DNA from: CAVPRW01 sp046727435 [NCBI: bacterium]
Lineage (GTDB): Bacteria > Tectomicrobia > Entotheonellia > J063
DNA: 17,035 nt
Reading direction: 5' to 3'
Assembly (NCBI GenBank): GCA_046727435.1
Contig: JBKPCR010000517.1
Span: forward strand, 1-17,035
Positions 8,085 to 15,754 of the stretch are shown here, one piece after another. The stretch's first letter is position 1. Each line of letters starts with the position of its first letter. Below the pieces are notes generated by a model. It was not told the origin of the DNA, did no database searches, and was given only the letters and a program-made list of their open reading frames with translations. Both the position numbers and the translations under genes were made by a program.

Positions 8085-8306
8085 CAGCCCATCGAGCCCG
8101 TTAACATTGAAGCGCTGGACCCAGGATTCGACCGTACCCCGGTTGCGGCCCAGCCGCTGCGCTACCACCTTAGCCGGTAGCCCCTCAGCAATGAGGGCTA
8201 ATGCCACCAACCGTTCACGCGGGCGGGGATGAGGGGCCATAAGGCACTTGCGAAACAAATACGCTGAGCTCTCCCTATGGTCGGGGGATAATGCGACGGT
8301 GTTCAT
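8085..8306 (-). mobile_element. IS630-type transposase N-terminal fragment (helix-turn-helix)
   Basis: An ATG at 8306 with a clean AGGAGG ribosome site opens a frame whose residues 24-74 form a helix-turn-helix of the kind that starts IS630-family transposases: RPRERLVALALIAEGL, then VVAQRLGRNRGTVESWVQRF, then GLDGL. The recognisable homology stops near 8085, and the frame then runs out of register through the redoxin gene to 7848. No DDE catalytic domain is present. It reads best as a truncated insertion-sequence relic. The alternative is a small free-standing DNA-binding protein, which the good ribosome site leaves open. Confidence 0.6.
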
Positions 8307-8344
8307 TCAGGAGCCCTCCTGGGGGGTACGGGTCATCTCCTGAA
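8306..8344. repeat. Inverted repeat in the leader of the helix-turn-helix ORF
   Basis: TTCAGGAG at 8306-8313 is exactly mirrored by CTCCTGAA at 8337-8344 around a 23-base centre. The left arm touches the ATG at 8306, and the AGGAGG ribosome site lies in the loop. It could be an operator, a translation-blocking hairpin, or an insertion-sequence end. An 8-base match could also be chance. Confidence 0.4.
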
Positions 8345-8368
8345 CGAGACCATGTCAGAAGCTGGGTT

Positions 8369-8563
8369 TCAAGTGCATAAAACCATAGGTAGCAAACATT
8401 CGGACTTCTTGCAGTCGAGTTTTCGCGCCTCCTCATAGCCAGCACCGATAAGCTCTTCGATGCGGTGTTTTTGGAAATCGAACAGGCTAAATGTGGGGCC
8501 CAGGTCTCTTCCGCAACGATAGCGATGTACGATTGCCCGGACCTTATCGGCTAAGCCCCTGTT
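8369..8563 (-). pseudogene. C-terminal remnant of a patatin-like protein
   Basis: The translation from about 8563 down to the stop at 8369 matches only the C-terminal end of the intact patatin gene at 11782-13035. VHRY is shared, then GPTFSLFDF faces GPLGLLDF, RIEELIGAGYEEA faces RLQELIERGFEDA, and the conserved C-x-x-S-x-C pair follows before the end. The serine/aspartate dyad region is missing. Upstream the same frame runs without a stop into a fabG fragment, giving a chimeric 88-codon frame with GTG at 8635. This is debris of a third patatin copy, unlikely to be functional. Confidence 0.68.
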
Positions 8564-8739
8564 GAACCCTTCCACCTTGTCCACCTCATGAGGCTTACCA
8601 AGACGGCGCGCAGGAATCTTGGCAAACAGCGGCACGTAAACGCAACTTTGATGTCGCTAGACGTCAATTCCAGAACGATGGGCCTGCCAACGCCACGGCT
8701 GCCACCAGTGACCACAGCAACGTGCTCCGTGCCTGATAT
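8564..8739 (-). pseudogene. Internally deleted fabG (3-oxoacyl-ACP reductase) remnant
   Basis: From about 8730 to 8629 one frame reads HVAVVTGGSRGVGRPIV, followed by an ELTSSDIKVAFT stretch. This is the unmistakable FabG/short-chain dehydrogenase start with the TGxxxGxG NADPH motif. At about 8629-8635 it passes, with a frame change, into PLFAKIPARRLGKPHEV, the region near the C-terminus of FabG. The catalytic Ser-Tyr-Lys middle is therefore deleted. No ATG or GTG lies in frame ahead of it; the codon at the expected start is ATA (8737-8739). It sits right behind fabZ, so an ancestral fabZ-fabG pair is likely. Non-functional as an enzyme. Confidence 0.75.
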
Positions 8740-8768
8740 GATGCGACTTCTTGGCGCTGAGGGTGAAC

Positions 8769-9263
8769 TTACCCTCCAGGGATATAGACAGCGCTCTCAG
8801 GCCGTTGCACCTCATCTTTGCTCTTGGTGCCAAAAGACAACTCCGCTTGTGCCACGCGTTGGTCATCGACCGTCGCAAGAGCTTTGACTACACCCCCCGC
8901 GGAGATAGCTTTGATAATCGTGACCTCAATCTGCAGTTGATCCCCGGGAAAAACCGGTTTGAGAAAACGTACTTTGGCTCCGCCGAAGAAGAAGAGAGTA
9001 CTGGCGTCGTCGAACGTTCTACCTTCTTCCTCCGCGCTCTTGCGGAACAGAATGATCGCGGTTTGTGCCATACTCTCGATAATGAGTGCACCGGGCATGA
9101 CCGCCATATTCGGAAAGTGTCCTAAGAAGAAGATTTCATTGCCCGTAATATTTTTGATCGCGACAACTCGTTTGCCCATCTCAAGGGAGAGGACCCGGTC
9201 CACCATTAGGAAGGGAAACTTTTGTGGCACCAGTGCCTTGATCTCTTCGAATGTGAGCGTCAT
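8769..9263 (-). CDS. fabZ: 3-hydroxyacyl-ACP dehydratase, FabZ type
   Basis: A complete 164-residue hot-dog-fold dehydratase that removes water from 3-hydroxyacyl-ACP in fatty-acid or polyketide chain building, in the cytoplasm. The N-terminal FPFLMVDRV strand, the GHFPNMAVMPGALIIES helix with catalytic His49 and Glu63, and the late AKVRFLKPVFPGDQL strand are all as expected for FabZ. The ATG at 9263 has GGAGA closely upstream; an upstream extension of the same frame holds only decayed sequence. It lies between a carotenoid oxygenase remnant and a wrecked fabG and is itself uninterrupted, so it has been kept under selection. The absence of other fatty-acid-synthesis genes argues for a pathway-specific copy rather than the housekeeping gene. 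Confidence 0.94.
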   Translation of the reverse strand: MTLTFEEIKALVPQKFPFLMVDRVLSLEMGKRVVAIKNITGNEIFFLGHFPNMAVMPGALIIESMAQTAIILFRKSAEEEGRTFDDASTLFFFGGAKVRFLKPVFPGDQLQIEVTIIKAISAGGVVKALATVDDQRVAQAELSFGTKSKDEVQRPESAVYIPGG

Positions 9264-9349
9264 AAGCTTCTCCCTGCAAGCTCTCTGTTTGGAGCCTGAT
9301 AGCTGTCGCCTGCTGTCCCCTCTGTCCAATGCACATGGACGAGTTGGAG

Positions 9350-9498
9350 GTGCGAAAGATGGAATGCCTGGCCTCCTCATCGGCGACGAATATGTGACTT
9401 CTGACAAAGCGGTTAGCGAAGTGGACAAGGCTGTACTCACACCCTAGGGCACAGTCCATTTCATCGCCGTCGAGCGAGTGCTTTTAACGCATACCCGC
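9350..9498 (-). pseudogene. Remnant of a second carotenoid cleavage oxygenase
   Basis: Fifty codons here align without gaps to residues 49-98 of the intact oxygenase at 3560-4981. About 31 of 50 residues are identical, including the nearly unbroken blocks NRFVRSH and IFRT and the LDGD turn. The fifth codon is TAA where the intact gene has TAT. Homology ends abruptly at both sides. None of the four iron-binding histidines is included. It lies between the halogenase-like gene and fabZ and is a dead relic of a paralogue. Confidence 0.8.
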
Positions 9499-9520
9499 CC
9501 ACACAACCCATACAGGGTCT

Positions 9521-11293
9521 TCAGGTCGTTTGTCCCACGGACGCGGCGACACGCTCTGCAAAGGCGGCGCGTGGTTCCGTACGAAATTGGCCAAGTACGA
9601 ATGGGTCGAAGGGCCATTCGTACAGTTCTGCCTCGTTAGCGTATTGGCTATAATGATCGTGCATCTCTTCCGGATCGAAGCGGAAGTGTTGCAGATCGAT
9701 GCTCTCGATGAACGGGCGATTGGTGAGCAAGCGCTCGTCCGAGAGCACAACCGAGTGGATATACGCAACGATGTAACGAGCCAACTCCCGTAGATTGGCA
9801 AGCTGCGTATCGAGAATAGCGATGGCTTCTTCGACGGAGACGCCAACGCGGTAGAACGTGCTCTCGGCTGTCCGCAGTGGTCCGAGAGTGGTGAAGTCGT
9901 GGAAGATCGGTCCACGGCCCAGTTGCCCCGCGGATTTCTTCCATTGGTAATAGGCACTGATGAACGATTGCAGATTCTTATTGATCGTGCCCAGACGGGA
10001 AAACTTGCTGAGATACGAAAGGACAAACCGGCGATTGGTCGACAGATCATTGATGAACGGAAAGACAAAGAACGAGAAATAGGCTGAAAGCTCCCACGTG
10101 TACTTCAGCGCATATGCTTCCTGATCGCCGAGCGCATCGTAGCTTATGGAATAGCTTGGAACGAGTGACTCGTAAAGCGACTGCATCAGGAGTTCATAGA
10201 GATAGCATTTACCAGCCAGCTCGCTCGTATCTGTCGTCAGGATCGCGTCGGTGATCAGTGTATTATGTAAGGCAATAAAGTCGCCGCCGGGGCTATAGAG
10301 TGGGTCTGTGAATCTGCCTGCCTCCCCTGAAAGCGCCCACTTCGCTGGGTGAATCGTTTGAGCGCAGTCATAGGAGAAATCCTTGAACGAGCTGTGAGCG
10401 AGGATTTTCCGGTATGGCAAGTCACGCGCAAACAGCGGAAACTCCTGGCATACCCATGCCATCAGTTTCTGCGGGGTCATGACGCGTTCACGAGGAAAGA
10501 TCGTGTTGTCGTAGACCAGGCCCAAGCTGGTCTTGCCTTGCAGCGGGATGACCCAGAACCAGAAACCTTCGCCGACGAAATGATTCGTGGCCAGCCATAC
10601 CGGTAGATGGCCGGTAGCGGCGCGGTCCTTCCGTAAGCGGATCTCTTTGGGGGACAGGTCGGTCAGCTTTTCGATGTTGACCAAACCTTCGACCCAGAGG
10701 AACGACGCGCCGTGGCGGATGGGGTTTGGCTGGGTCAGGCCCAATTGGCGCGCCAGGAATTTCCCGCGGCCCGACGTGTCCACCAGCCAATCGGTTTGCA
10801 CAGCGACATCACGGCCATTGGTCGTGAAACTGAGCACGTGGGGGCCGTCGTCCGCAAGCGACACGCTCAAGTCCGTCACAGGGGTATGGAAGGTGAAACT
10901 CGGGTGCTCGCGGTTGAGCCTCAATAGTTCAGCTTCGAGTTTATTGCGGTCGAGTTGGTAGGTGGCAATGTTTGAGAGCGTCCGGATGTATGACTGGCTA
11001 TAGTCCTCGTAGCAGCAGTTTTCACGCCCGGCAGTCTTGTAAAAGAAGCGCAGATTGTACTTCATGAAGTGCTCTCGTAGCAGATGCTCTTCGAGGTCGA
11101 GCACCTTCGAGAAGTAGTAGCCGCTCACCTGCACGGTCGCTTCGCCAACCTTCTGCCGCGCCGGTGGAATTTCGGCGCGTTTCTCAAGCAACAGAATTTT
11201 CTTCTCGGAATTGAGTAAAAGCTGTCGGGCCAAAGAAAGCCCGGCCAGCCCGGCACCAATGATGACGACATCATACGGCGTGTTCATGAGCAT
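9521..11293 (-). CDS. Flavin-dependent halogenase-like FAD monooxygenase
   Basis: A complete 590-residue FAD protein. GAGLAG at residues 13-18 binds the dinucleotide, ending in an acidic residue at Glu37. KVGEAT at 48-53 matches the K-x-G-E motif of flavin-dependent halogenases, whose lysine forms the haloamine in characterised members. GFWFWVIPL at 243-251 contains W-x-W-x-I-P, the motif used to separate halogenases from ordinary flavin monooxygenases. GEAGRFTDPLYSPGGDF near 323-339 is the second FAD-contact region. A partner flavin reductase is needed in this family and is not seen here. Halogenase-like proteins also occur in aryl-polyene and flexirubin clusters, where halogenation is not established. 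The ATG at 11293 follows GGAGAGGAA; an in-frame start at 11347 would add 18 unconserved residues. Confidence 0.86.
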   Translation of the reverse strand: MLMNTPYDVVIIGAGLAGLSLARQLLLNSEKKILLLEKRAEIPPARQKVGEATVQVSGYYFSKVLDLEEHLLREHFMKYNLRFFYKTAGRENCCYEDYSQSYIRTLSNIATYQLDRNKLEAELLRLNREHPSFTFHTPVTDLSVSLADDGPHVLSFTTNGRDVAVQTDWLVDTSGRGKFLARQLGLTQPNPIRHGASFLWVEGLVNIEKLTDLSPKEIRLRKDRAATGHLPVWLATNHFVGEGFWFWVIPLQGKTSLGLVYDNTIFPRERVMTPQKLMAWVCQEFPLFARDLPYRKILAHSSFKDFSYDCAQTIHPAKWALSGEAGRFTDPLYSPGGDFIALHNTLITDAILTTDTSELAGKCYLYELLMQSLYESLVPSYSISYDALGDQEAYALKYTWELSAYFSFFVFPFINDLSTNRRFVLSYLSKFSRLGTINKNLQSFISAYYQWKKSAGQLGRGPIFHDFTTLGPLRTAESTFYRVGVSVEEAIAILDTQLANLRELARYIVAYIHSVVLSDERLLTNRPFIESIDLQHFRFDPEEMHDHYSQYANEAELYEWPFDPFVLGQFRTEPRAAFAERVAASVGQTT

Positions 11294-11391
11294 AGCGTTC
11301 CTCTCCGACCCTCCCTCAGGCGTCATGTACCCTGAGCCCTCCCCCAAACCGCTCCCTCCGAGGAAGTGAGGGGATATGTCGCCAATGTGCC

Positions 11392-11733
11392 TCAGGCGGG
11401 TACGATGCTACCCATTGCAGGATCATACTGGCGTGCAAAGTTGTACCCGATGTCGGCCATGTCCTCGTCGCCGTACATGTCGATCTCGCTCGTTTCCCAA
11501 TTGGTCGCGATGATCCGCAGTATCTTGTTGAACCGCCGGATGTCCTCGAATGCCATGCGCTCGGTGAGCAGTTGCCGCAGGGGCTCGACGGTAATGAATG
11601 ACGTCAGGTTAAACAGATCTAACAGACGATTCTCGAGGATTTGCGATGACCAGAAGAAATTGACGGGTCGGGTAGAAAAATCCTGTCCCAGGAGGACGAT
11701 ATCCTCATGTTTTGGTGCGTCACTCTCGGCCAT
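11392..11733 (-). pseudogene. Patatin-like fragment (middle region only)
   Basis: The 113 codons from the ATG at 11733 resemble residues 137-229 of the complete patatin just upstream: FNLTSFITVEPLRQLL faces IDFTSFIVLNPFKQLI, and IIATNWE faces IVATNWE. The oxyanion loop, the GxSxG serine and the DGG aspartate all lie outside the fragment, so it cannot be a lipase on its own. The frame has no internal stop and has a modest purine-rich leader, so a translated accessory piece is possible, but a decayed tandem duplicate is more likely. It starts 49 bases behind the intact copy. Confidence 0.72.
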
Positions 11734-11781
11734 GTCTCGCTCTCTCACCCCCCTGCGACTCGACACTGCGCTGCCGCCCTT

Positions 11782-13035
11782 TCAGCATCCCCCCTCTGCC
11801 CCCACCACGGCAATAGGCTCCACTTCAGTGGGGAACACGCAACCGCTGATCTGGCAGTTGTGGTCGACCGCATCTTCAAACCCGCGCTCAATGAGCTCCT
11901 GGAGTCGATCGCGGTCGAAGTCGAGGAGCCCCAGAGGTCCACTGATATCATCAGTAGGGAAATACCGATGCACCGTCAACGGTGTGTATGCCCGATAGCG
12001 CGCAAGATACTCTTCGATATCTCCTATAGGCTTGCCGAGAGCTGACAGGTCCTCGGCCGGTAGTCGCTCCCGCACCTCACGTATAAGCTCGGCGGCGCTG
12101 GTGGACATTCTGAGCGCTCGGTTAATGTCTCGCACCCTTCTGATGCTGCTTTCAAGCGTTTTCGTCCAGCCAATCAACTGCTGTCGGTAGACCGTTGCTA
12201 GCGTGTTCTCCATGGTCGCCAGCACGATGTTCTCGACATTGGGAAACATGGAGATCACGTGTAAGATATTCGCTCCACGATCGATCAGTGGATTCAGCGG
12301 CGTGTTTTCCAGCACGCCTCCGTCAACGAACAGTTGCGAGCCGTATGGCGCAGGGGGAAAGATGCCGGGTATACCAGTCGAGCCCAAGATCGCGGCAGGC
12401 CCGAGAGTATCCGTCAGGTCATGATTTTCAAAGTAGCGCACCCTGCCCATCTCCCAATTGGTTGCCACGATGATCAACTTTTTCTGGGAACGACGGATTT
12501 CTGAAAACGGGATCGTATCGACAATGAGTTGTTTAAAGGGATTCAGGACGATGAAAGACGTGAAGTCGATCAACTCCGCCACCCGCTGCACCAGTGTCGC
12601 CTGTGACGTCACCAGGTTAACAGCCCGCTGGAATCCATCCCAGGCTAGCGCGGCACTGTCACGCGCCAGGTTAAAGAAGGGCTCGATCGGGTTCAGGATG
12701 AGGTTTCTGGGATCGAGGAACGGTCGTGGATCTTCGCGGATCCTGAAGACGGCGTTGTCCGGCTTTTGCGCGGTGCTAGCGACAGTATCGAGCCAGACTT
12801 GCTCCAGGCTGGCGATGGCTGCCGAACCGTACGAATCCCAGCGCGACACCAGGTAGGCTGCATTGAAGGACCCAACTGAGGTGCCCGCAAAGATATATGG
12901 ATCAAGCAGCTGCATGCCAGTCGCCCCCCTCGACTTGCCGGCGAACAGCGCCTTTAACACTCCGATTTCGTAGGCGCCGTTGGAACCGCCACCTGAGAGG
13001 ATCAACCCATGCCTTTCGCTACTCATTCCATTCAT
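11782..13035 (-). CDS. Patatin-like phospholipase / acyl hydrolase
   Basis: A complete 417-residue patatin-family protein. GGGSNGAYEIGVL at residues 15-27 is the oxyanion-hole loop, GTSVG at 51-55 carries nucleophile Ser53, and DGGVLEN carries catalytic Asp238, so the Ser-Asp dyad is intact. The 120-residue C-terminal part after the catalytic core is helical and family-specific. Patatins hydrolyse or transfer acyl groups of lipids, usually at the membrane surface; no signal peptide is seen. The ATG at 13035 overlaps the stop of the preceding gene as ATGA, with AGAGGGG about eight bases upstream, so translation is coupled to the 427-residue unknown protein. Two broken relatives lie downstream at 11392-11733 and 8369-8563. 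A role in releasing or remodelling the cluster's lipid product is inference. Confidence 0.93.
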   Translation of the reverse strand: MNGMSSERHGLILSGGGSNGAYEIGVLKALFAGKSRGATGMQLLDPYIFAGTSVGSFNAAYLVSRWDSYGSAAIASLEQVWLDTVASTAQKPDNAVFRIREDPRPFLDPRNLILNPIEPFFNLARDSAALAWDGFQRAVNLVTSQATLVQRVAELIDFTSFIVLNPFKQLIVDTIPFSEIRRSQKKLIIVATNWEMGRVRYFENHDLTDTLGPAAILGSTGIPGIFPPAPYGSQLFVDGGVLENTPLNPLIDRGANILHVISMFPNVENIVLATMENTLATVYRQQLIGWTKTLESSIRRVRDINRALRMSTSAAELIREVRERLPAEDLSALGKPIGDIEEYLARYRAYTPLTVHRYFPTDDISGPLGLLDFDRDRLQELIERGFEDAVDHNCQISGCVFPTEVEPIAVVGAEGGC

Positions 13036-14315
13036 GAGCTTACCCCTCTAAGCACCCACTCAGGCAGGGCCGAGCTGTCGAGCCAGTCGGGAATTTGCCG
13101 CCAGGTATGCAGCGCTCCTGCAACCGTCTGGTAATGCTGCATGAAGTGTTTCACCAAAAACTGTTTGTCTAACTCTTCCGTCGAGACGCACAGCTGTCTC
13201 GCTGCCTCGCCACCGCTTAACGCGTTGGCGAGCCAGATGAAGGCATACACCGGATCGACGTTGCCGCCGCTGAACGGCAGTTGTTCGACGACGCCTCGCA
13301 ATGGCGCGAAGAAACGGGAGGACAGCCCAAATGTCATGAGATCTGCTACCGTGAAGCTCCAGTTGAATGGGTTGAGCGAGAGATTGAGGAGGCGTTCAGG
13401 CCGATTGGCGACAAACACCATCTCTGCGCGGATCGCTCCGTCTTCGAAGACCAGAAAGTCAATGATCTCAATGGCGGCATCGAACTGCCCTGGCCCCCAG
13501 GCTAAGAGACCACTGGTGGGCTCCTTGATGAAGGCGTATCCCAAGCCGTAGCGCCCTAACACCCCTGGTGCGGGATTGTCTTTGTGTGTAATGAAATCGG
13601 GGGTCAAGACCAAGTAACTCGCCTCGCCGAGCGGCAAGATCAACTGTGGGTTATCAGTTCCAAACGGTATGTACGTGAAGCTGAAATCGAAGATGCGCAC
13701 TCGGACTACAATCCACTCGTACTTCGGGCCGATCTCGCGCAGATCGACGATGGTGAATTGCTCCTCCTCAGGGAACCGACCGATCTGGCCGGAGTTGCGT
13801 AGCTTGTAGAAGAGCTGCGAGAAACCGAAGCCGACGCGCCGCGGATCTTCCGGCGGACACAGACTGAATGGGCGCAAGTAGGGTGGTGGAACAGGCCGCT
13901 CGTCTTCTGTAACGCCCTGAGGTTGGCGGAAATCGCTGACACGCATAAAGTAGCGTAACACATACTCACGCAGCTGTTCCTGCATCCACAGGGCAGCTTC
14001 CGCCGTCTGTACACTCCGCACTTTGGGGCGGTCAAAGAACATCGCTTGGAAGTTGCCCAACACCGGCATGGTTTGGCCACCGACCTGGGCATGGTCAAAG
14101 AAGCCGTAGCCGGTGTCTGGCCGATTGAACGTCAACCCTAAATCAAAGCGCGTGGCGAAGGCGTTAGTTGCACTCGTCTGCTCCCACCACTGCTTAAGCT
14201 GTAATCCGGCGGTGAGGTAGCTGTCCACAGTGTGAAGGAGAGCACGGTCGTGGTCGCTCAGGCTTGCAGTCTCTGCCAGATCTACTTGGGCGTTGGCAAT
14301 CTGTGCGTTACTCAT
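13032..14315 (-). CDS. Uncharacterised 427-residue protein
   Basis: I do not recognise the family. The 427-residue protein starts with a helical segment (about 1-50), followed by a long mixed region rich in aromatic strands, such as FDFSFTYIPFGT near 209-220 and FDAAIEIIDFLVFEDG near 278-293. It ends in helices containing QHYQTVAGALHTW. There is no signal peptide, no membrane segment and no obvious metal or nucleotide motif; Pro-rich stretches at 141-155 suggest a linker. Both ends are coupled: its ATG overlaps the stop of the 456-residue gene, and its stop overlaps the patatin start, each as ATGA. Such packing implies matched amounts and probably a shared complex or successive steps with the lipase. 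Codon use and the continuous frame support a real gene. Confidence 0.85.
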   Translation of the reverse strand: MSNAQIANAQVDLAETASLSDHDRALLHTVDSYLTAGLQLKQWWEQTSATNAFATRFDLGLTFNRPDTGYGFFDHAQVGGQTMPVLGNFQAMFFDRPKVRSVQTAEAALWMQEQLREYVLRYFMRVSDFRQPQGVTEDERPVPPPYLRPFSLCPPEDPRRVGFGFSQLFYKLRNSGQIGRFPEEEQFTIVDLREIGPKYEWIVVRVRIFDFSFTYIPFGTDNPQLILPLGEASYLVLTPDFITHKDNPAPGVLGRYGLGYAFIKEPTSGLLAWGPGQFDAAIEIIDFLVFEDGAIRAEMVFVANRPERLLNLSLNPFNWSFTVADLMTFGLSSRFFAPLRGVVEQLPFSGGNVDPVYAFIWLANALSGGEAARQLCVSTEELDKQFLVKHFMQHYQTVAGALHTWRQIPDWLDSSALPEWVLRGVSS

Positions 14316-15682
14316 CTCACCGGTTCCCCCTTGAGTCGATCCACCAATTCCGGGAGAGGTTGGTGCCGGAACACCTCTCCGAGGCCATGCCGTGCCTTCA
14401 GAACGCCATAATACCGTTGCAGCACATCTAGAGAGGCCTCTCTCACCTGGGTGTTCCAGCGCTGCACAAGACGTGGATTGGATGGATCGGGCTGGTGTTG
14501 GAAGAAGGCCCTGAGATAGGGGTCATCCCCTTCTATGTCGTACCAGATCATGAGGGATGCGCTCACACCAGTGGAGCACGCAGCGTTTTCAGACCAGACA
14601 TCACCATAATGTTTCAGGAAGGTCTCTAGAATCGCCGGATGCCTGATATTAACCAAGGTAAGGGCCCACAGCAGTCCTCCCAAGGCATTAAGCCGCCCTA
14701 AGGTATGAGGAGCTTCTCCTTGCGCCATCTCGACGGCACGCCAGGTTGAGCTGCTACAAGGCAGCGCGTTGGTCGGAAGAAAGTAGACCCCACGGCCCAC
14801 ACCGTGCCAGAAGTAGCCTACAATATCCTGATCAATCTCCGACAACCGCCGATCAATGATGCGGACCATCTGGGGGTAACGAAGCCGCGCTACCAACCCT
14901 AGGGCTTCCAAGACTGCTCCCGTATAACCTGCCCTGGAGTTATGCTTGCACAGCGCGATAAACTGTCGGAGTGCCGTGTCGATTTCGACGTCAGGGCTCT
15001 GTGGCTTAAGGGGAGCGAGGAGACGGTGCGCTAACGACAACCCCATGCCGGTGTGCAGTGGGATTAGACTCCTTGAAGACAAGGCACAGACTTGGTCAGT
15101 CGTCAGGAGATGCTGGGGCGTTCCTTTATACTCCCAGTACGTCTCGGCATAATACCACCCTAGCCCTTCTATTGCCCACGCCGCAAAATAGGGCCCGAGC
15201 GCTTCAGCCTTCTCAACCAATGCAGTCAAAGGGACCTCAGGTCCTGACGGCAGCTGTAAGGTCACATCCACATGCTCGAACAGATTGAAAGCTTCGAGTT
15301 TGTTCTTAAATTCCTGCCAGGCTAAGCGGTTATCTTGTCCTGGCATCAGAAATTTGAAGACTTCGGCGGACTGCTGCATCATCTCGAAGGTCATCTTCGT
15401 GAGGTGACGTGGCATAAAGGCCTCAAGTGTGCCAAGACCAAACATGAGATCCACCACGCTTCTTTGCAGTTGATCTCCTGTCTGGAAGGCTCCCCTACTG
15501 ACCTCACCAAACTGCGTCTCGGTGGTGTGGGTGACAGCAGCAAAAGCGGCAGCCGCCTGAAGTCTTGATGGGCCCATGTCACCTAGGGAGAGTATCCTTG
15601 CAAGTTGCTCGACACCGAAAAGGGAGAACGCCCAGAAGAAAGTCATCATTGACTTGGTGAATTCACGATAGTCGTCCGACAT
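14312..15682 (-). CDS. Uncharacterised 456-residue helical protein, DUF1702-like pattern
   Basis: No confident family. An N-terminal hydrophobic helix (residues 11-30) could lean on the membrane. From residue 170 onward the protein shows recurring small-residue helices: EGLGWYYA (172-179), TGMGLSLA (211-218), a TGAVLEALGL segment (254-263), HGVGRGVYFLP (293-303), ALGGLLWA (333-340) and TGVSASLM (371-378). From memory, the DUF1702 family, known as an accessory protein in enediyne gene clusters, has six such blocks in the same order, including a G-x-G-R-x-hydrophobic-aromatic block in fourth place. This protein is longer than that family, so the match is tentative. AGGAG lies about 12 bases before the ATG at 15682. 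Its stop overlaps the next start as ATGA. It is probably cotranscribed with the unknown protein and patatin downstream. Confidence 0.82.
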   Translation of the reverse strand: MSDDYREFTKSMMTFFWAFSLFGVEQLARILSLGDMGPSRLQAAAAFAAVTHTTETQFGEVSRGAFQTGDQLQRSVVDLMFGLGTLEAFMPRHLTKMTFEMMQQSAEVFKFLMPGQDNRLAWQEFKNKLEAFNLFEHVDVTLQLPSGPEVPLTALVEKAEALGPYFAAWAIEGLGWYYAETYWEYKGTPQHLLTTDQVCALSSRSLIPLHTGMGLSLAHRLLAPLKPQSPDVEIDTALRQFIALCKHNSRAGYTGAVLEALGLVARLRYPQMVRIIDRRLSEIDQDIVGYFWHGVGRGVYFLPTNALPCSSSTWRAVEMAQGEAPHTLGRLNALGGLLWALTLVNIRHPAILETFLKHYGDVWSENAACSTGVSASLMIWYDIEGDDPYLRAFFQHQPDPSNPRLVQRWNTQVREASLDVLQRYYGVLKARHGLGEVFRHQPLPELVDRLKGEPVR

Positions 15683-15754
15683 ATCACCGAACGCTCCTAG
15701 AAGCGATTCGTCTATGGGATTTCAGGACGCTTCGAACCATGGGAGCAAACCAGG
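15683..15754 (-). other. Short intergenic leader of the 456-residue gene
   Basis: The 72-base gap holds the AGGAG ribosome site for the ATG at 15682 and a 6-base inverted repeat (GAAGCG at 15700-15705, CGCTTC at 15728-15733). There is no U-run, so it is not a clear terminator, and no convincing promoter was seen. Read-through from the upstream gene is likely. Confidence 0.35.

Noticed and set aside
9264-9440. N-terminal extension of the FabZ frame
   Set aside because: FabZ homology and the ribosome site start at 9263; the extension runs antisense-like through intergenic and relic sequence.
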